This document shows, one piece after another, positions 61,466-64,000 of a stretch of DNA of 64,000 nt. Where the stretch lies: assembly GCA_945905815.1 (NCBI GenBank), contig CAMDQH010000002.1:27982-91981 (forward strand). Direction: 5' to 3'. The notes below the pieces were generated by a model. It did no database searches and was not told the origin of the DNA. It saw only the letters and a program-made list of their open reading frames with translations. Within the stretch, counting starts at the first letter, position 1, and each line of letters begins with the position of its first letter. The stretch is from Bacteriovorax stolpii. Its GTDB lineage: Bacteria > Bdellovibrionota > Bacteriovoracia > Bacteriovoracales > Bacteriovoracaceae. The translations under genes were made by a program, and so were the position numbers.

Positions 61466-61482
61466 GCAGGAATCGTGCCAAC
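61466..61482 (-). promoter_or_regulatory. Sigma-54 promoter of micropeptide A
   Basis: Minus strand TTGGCACG-ATTC-CTGCT: one mismatch to TTGGCACG-N4-TTGCT with correct GG-to-GC spacing. Identical in unit B. Start expected near 61454, giving a ~75-base leader. Confidence 0.75.
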
Positions 61483-61537
61483 TTATAGACCGCTCCAGGC
61501 CATCAATGTGTGAAATAATGACACCAATCTGGTGACT

Positions 61538-62407
61538 TTATGGATTTGGTGGTGTTTCTCTGGCCTGAACTTCGAGCCATTCATTAAGGGTAAGCAGTTC
61601 TTCATCAGAAAGGGCATCGCGCCTATTTGGGGGCATCTTCTTTTCAAGACTAAGTTTATAGATTTCTGACTCACTAGGATTAGTTAGATTCACATGACGA
61701 CTCTTCAAGAGTGCCTTCGTATCTTGCATGTTTTCAAAGCCGCCCTTGTCATTTCCATTCGCGTGGCAGCGGAAGCATTTCTGATCGAGAATTTTGTGAA
61801 CCAGAGTATCTAGATTGATCTCTGTTTCTTTAAATCGTTCTTCAAATTCCTCTATCGTGTCAATAAGAGGATTTACCCACGCCAAGATTTTCTCTTCATC
61901 AGAGTCATTGATCTTTCTGTTTCTATAAACATTCGTATAAATTTTCAAAGGCATGGAACGATCAAGGACTTCGTTTTTGATGGCATTCAAAAGTGCTATT
62001 TGAGAAGGTTTTCCTTTCGCAACCAAAGGAAATTTCTGAGAAAAATCCAAAGCTTCAATACCCTATTTTTGGTGACGATAGATAGGATTTACACTCCTTA
62101 AAATTCGGCCATAAATAGGTGTTTTAGTATTCGCATCGTGACAGGCAAAGCACTTAGTCTTAATCGTCGATTCAATCACCTTGAAGCTATCATTGGCTTC
62201 GATGACAATTTTACTCCACGCCTGTTCTTTTTCGACGAGAAAGAGTCTTCGTCTTTCTAGTTCTGCTTCACGCAACAAACGTAATCGTTCAGCTTCACGA
62301 AGAGGATCTATTTTGAATTGTTTTGTTTTAAAATTAAGTGATCCCGGTGACTGAAAAGGATTTGAACAGGAGGCCAAGAGAAGTAGTAAGAAGAGAGAAC
62401 ACTTCAT
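61538..62407 (-). pseudogene. Diheme c-type cytochrome lipoprotein interrupted by an in-frame TAG
   Basis: One reading frame of 290 codons, broken at codon 115 by TAG (62063-62065). First part: lipoprotein signal (LLLLLASC), a charged helix (REAERLRLLREAELERRR), heme site CFACH (86-90) and TPIYGRILRSVNPIY. After the stop the same frame continues GIEALDFSQKFPLVAKGK, MPLKIYTNVYRN, then a second heme site CFRCH (about 211-215) and KKMPPNRRDALSDEE with a possible Met ligand. The stop splits a haem_bd-like domain (CxxCH...P.Y...ALDFS...MPL.IY), so the intact protein is ancestral. CAG to TAG is the simplest change. No good ribosome site precedes the second half. Read as two ORFs, 62063-62407 and 61538-62050. 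Confidence 0.7.
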
Positions 62408-62476
62408 TCTCCAATGTTACTGCCTTAGTTGAAGCTAAATTATGAGGAAAGTAATATTTACCGACTTAGACATAGG

Positions 62477-62575
62477 TTAAACCGTAACAGCGACTTTCTT
62501 GTAAGAAGCGCGCTGAAACGCCAAGCTAACAAACAACATCGATACTAAACATATTGCTGCAATCATCAGTTCCAT
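62477..62575 (-). CDS. Membrane micropeptide B, 32 residues
   Basis: MELMIAAICLVSMLFVSLAF followed by QRASYKKVAVTV: a hydrophobic helix with a short basic tail, paralogous to micropeptide A (same MELMI and SLAFQRASYKKV). TGGGAG lies 7 bases before the ATG. It has its own sigma-54 promoter and conserved leader, but no terminator is seen behind it, so transcription may run into the cytochrome gene 70 bases downstream. Confidence 0.72.
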   Translation of the reverse strand: MELMIAAICLVSMLFVSLAFQRASYKKVAVTV

Positions 62576-62613
62576 TTGAAGACTCCCATTAGCATTAGCT
62601 GGCTCCTTGCCAC

Positions 62614-62628
62614 TTAAAGAGTCACCAT
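62614..62628 (-). other. Mini-ORF in the leader of micropeptide B
   Basis: ATG-GTG-ACT-CTT-TAA (MVTL) with AAAGGAG placed 8 bases ahead, so here the ribosome site is good. Located at the same point as MVTLK in unit A; third-position differences (GTA/GTG, CTC/CTT) leave the residues unchanged. Confidence 0.45.
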
Positions 62629-62658
62629 CCTAGCAGCTCCTTTCTTGGAATCTCTTAA

Positions 62659-62675
62659 AGCAGGAATCGTGCCAA
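62659..62675 (-). promoter_or_regulatory. Sigma-54 promoter of micropeptide B
   Basis: Minus strand TTGGCACG-ATTC-CTGCT, identical to the unit A promoter. Similarity to unit A continues for about 40 bases downstream, to GGATGGTGACTCT, with scattered changes. Confidence 0.75.
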
Positions 62676-62776
62676 GGTTTAATGGGATAAAAGGTAGTTT
62701 TAATTGTCAAAATGACACCAAAATAAAATGAAAAAGGCCAATTTGCATCTTACTATTAATTACCACTCCCTATTTG

Positions 62777-62796
62777 CACTTCCGCCGGCGGAAGTG
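62777..62796. repeat. 20-base perfect palindrome upstream of the HNH gene
   Basis: CACTTCCGCCGGCGGAAGTG, self-complementary through all 20 bases, followed by ATTTTTTAGTTTTTTT. It could act as a terminator hairpin, an operator, or a mobile palindromic element. Its core CTTCCGCCGGCGGAAG is nearly repeated inside the HNH gene at 63487-63504. Confidence 0.75.
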
Positions 62797-62832
62797 ATTT
62801 TTTAGTTTTTTTCGATTGAGTCCTTTTTTTAT

Positions 62833-62861
62833 TTGACATATCCGTATCTTTTCCGTATTGT
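62833..62861 (+). promoter_or_regulatory. Promoter of the HNH gene, implying a leaderless mRNA
   Basis: TTGACA (62833-62838), exactly 17 bases, TATTGT (62856-62861). Only 5 bases separate the -10 from the ATG at 62867, so transcription should start at or next to the start codon. No ribosome site exists upstream, which agrees. Confidence 0.55.
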
Positions 62862-62866
62862 TTATC

Positions 62867-63745
62867 ATGCAGCTTTCACATTTAACAGATAAAATTTTAC
62901 TTATTGATACAAAAAAATTGGTGATCTCCGAGCGAGAGGTGACGTCCAGGGTTCTGCATCACCTGAAGGAAATTGATCACCGCAAACTCTATTCAGAACA
63001 AAAATACTCTTCGCTATTCGATTACTGCTTGCGGGAGTTAGGCTACTCTGAGGCGAGCGCGTATAGACGAATTGTAGCAGCAAGGCTCCTTGCTGAGATT
63101 CCAGAGATAGATGTAAAAATTGAATCTGGTCTGCTAACTCTGTCTAATATTTCTCAGATGAATCAATTCTTTAAAGACAGCTCAACTTCTGAAAAACGCG
63201 GCATACTCAAAAAAATTGAAGGACTATCTAAAAGAGAATGCGAACAAAAACTTTTTCAGCTCTCTGGTAAAGAAGATCTTCCGAAAGATACTCAGAGAAG
63301 AGTTTCTCAAGATAAAGTACAAGTCGCGATTGTGCTATCTGATGAAACCATGAGAGAGCTGGATAAACTTAAAGCACTCTTGGGCAAAAATTTGTCCATG
63401 GATGAGTTGGTTCAGTTTATGGCAAAAATAGCTATTAAGTCGGTAGAGAAAAATAAATTCAAACAAGTTAAGCGACTACGAAAAGTACTTTCGCCGGCGA
63501 AAGTGGGTAGAGTTATTCCGGCCGGACTGAAACGGGAAATTTATCAAAGAGATCAGAAATGCACTAATTGTGGCTCTGTTCATCGTCTCAATTTTGATCA
63601 CCGCATACCATTTGCGCTAGGAGGGCCGACTAAAAAAGAGAATCTCAGGCTTTTATGCTTTCATTGCAATCAACGAGCAAGGATCAGGGCAGGATTGGAA
63701 ATAAAAGAGAGAGGGAAACCCACACCTGTTAAAAGATGTGGGTAA
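62867..63745 (+). CDS. HNH endonuclease
   Basis: 292 residues from ATG 62867; a TTG nine bases earlier overlaps the -10 element and is rejected. The N-terminal ~200 residues are helical, with YSSLFDYCLRELGYSEASAY resembling the DUF222-like part of many bacterial HNH proteins. The C-terminal domain is a zinc-ribbon HNH nuclease: CTNCGSVHRLNFDHRIPFAL (catalytic His in DH), then ENLRLLCFHCNQRA with Asn and the second Cys pair. A perfect 18-base palindrome lies in the linker. Such proteins occur in many copies in Bdellovibrio-like genomes; whether they are mobile, defensive or predatory nucleases is not known. Confidence 0.85.
   Translation: MQLSHLTDKILLIDTKKLVISEREVTSRVLHHLKEIDHRKLYSEQKYSSLFDYCLRELGYSEASAYRRIVAARLLAEIPEIDVKIESGLLTLSNISQMNQFFKDSSTSEKRGILKKIEGLSKRECEQKLFQLSGKEDLPKDTQRRVSQDKVQVAIVLSDETMRELDKLKALLGKNLSMDELVQFMAKIAIKSVEKNKFKQVKRLRKVLSPAKVGRVIPAGLKREIYQRDQKCTNCGSVHRLNFDHRIPFALGGPTKKENLRLLCFHCNQRARIRAGLEIKERGKPTPVKRCG
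63487..63504. repeat. 18-base palindrome within the HNH gene
   Basis: ACTTTCGCCGGCGAAAGT, fully self-complementary, coding for L-S-P-A-K-V in the linker before the nuclease domain. Shares CTTYCGCCGGCGRAAG with the palindrome upstream of the gene. Confidence 0.75.
63718..63743 (+). terminator. Hairpin at the HNH gene end, weak terminator candidate
   Basis: ACCCACA and TGTGGGT flank a 12-base spacer over the last HNH codons and most of the stop codon. No T tract follows (AATATTA), so termination is uncertain. Confidence 0.3.
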
Positions 63746-63769
63746 TATTAAGCTCGAAGGAGACTTTAA

Positions 63770-64000
63770 TTATTTCTTTTTCTCAAGAAGGATCGTTTTC
63801 ATAATTTGTTCTGGATTTGGAATTGCATCCGGTTCAATCTCACCCTTTATGACCCAAATCTCATCCGCTTTTTTAGGATTACGAAGGTAGCTAAGTATAA
63901 CTTCACCTTGAGCATCTATGGTTTGAACAATTGTGATGGCATCCGGGTCACTCGCTCCGATTCCCATGACCTCTTGTTGACGGCCATATTTATACGAAAA
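63770..64000 (-). CDS. C-terminal part of an unknown protein, cut by window edge
   Basis: The frame is open to the last base, so the gene starts outside; an internal ATG at 63967 need not be the start. The visible 76 residues read YKYGRQQEVMGIGASDPDAI, TIDAQGEVILSYLRNPKKAD, EIWVIKGEIEPDAIPNPEQI, then a Lys-rich end. Hydrophilic and acidic, with no family recognised. It is convergent with the HNH gene, 24 bases apart. Confidence 0.5.
   Translation of the reverse strand, partial: FSYKYGRQQEVMGIGASDPDAITIVQTIDAQGEVILSYLRNPKKADEIWVIKGEIEPDAIPNPEQIMKTILLEKKK

Noticed and set aside
1..64000. tRNA, rRNA, CRISPR arrays, insertion sequences
   Set aside because: No cloverleaf or rRNA stretch, no regular spaced repeats, no transposase and no terminal inverted repeats were recognised by eye. 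A tRNA scan would be needed to be certain.

Overview
The window looks like chromosome from a Gram-negative, low-GC (roughly 40% by eye) bacterium with compact gene packing, many lipoproteins and Sec-exported proteins, PilZ and YajQ-type signalling proteins, and a complete mevalonate branch in place of MEP genes. Together with the HNH endonuclease type at the right end, this best fits the Bdellovibrionota, most likely the Bacteriovorax/Peredibacter side. That placement is inference from gene content; no rRNA or tRNA gene was found to anchor it.

Layout. 1-3.3 kb: the 3' part of a DUF2914 membrane protein, a lipoprotein, a divergent crotonase and an exported cysteine-peptidase-like protein. 3.4-9.9 kb: a minus-strand operon with overlapping genes (type 2 IPP isomerase, HMG-CoA reductase, GYDIA-type GHMP kinase, mevalonate-diphosphate decarboxylase, mevalonate kinase, then a secreted GH15 glucoamylase), with a farnesyl-type prenyl synthase diverging from it at 10 kb. 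HMG-CoA synthase is not in the window. 10.9-18.8 kb: RNA-modification genes (RsmI-like, RlmL-like), a frameshifted exported protein, a transglutaminase-like protein, two U32-type proteins, and an SGNH-like/cNMP-binding pair. 18.9-26.8 kb: a tiny lipoprotein behind a sigma-54-type promoter, arginine decarboxylase, a gamma-carbonic-anhydrase/YihY fusion, a baeRF protein, and a ROK kinase-Maf-PhoD run. 26.8-38.2 kb: exported proteins of unknown role, SrkA kinase, a PilZ protein, a yaiO/GT2 pair, DTW, SUI1, RluE and a secreted esterase with a probable ATT start. 38.3-49.5 kb: RlhA-type U32, 5'-nucleotidase, secreted proteases, beta-carbonic anhydrase with a SulP transporter. 49.9-60.7 kb: rRNA methylase, endonuclease I coupled to a CREST-family ceramidase-like protein, succinyl-CoA transferase, proBA and a run of housekeeping genes. 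60.7-64 kb: an accessory-looking end.

The most unusual part is 61.2-63.8 kb. Two paralogous membrane micropeptides (34 and 32 residues, too short for ordinary gene calling) share the start MELMI and the core SLAFQRASYKK. Each sits behind a near-consensus sigma-54 promoter and a conserved leader carrying a 4-5 codon mini-ORF. They flank a c-type cytochrome lipoprotein gene broken by one in-frame amber codon. Next to them is an apparently leaderless HNH endonuclease gene with related perfect palindromes both upstream and inside its coding region.

Other recurring themes are homopolymer runs at positions that change reading (T9 in a signal peptide, A10 at a domain junction) and terminator hairpins that double as the last codons of genes.
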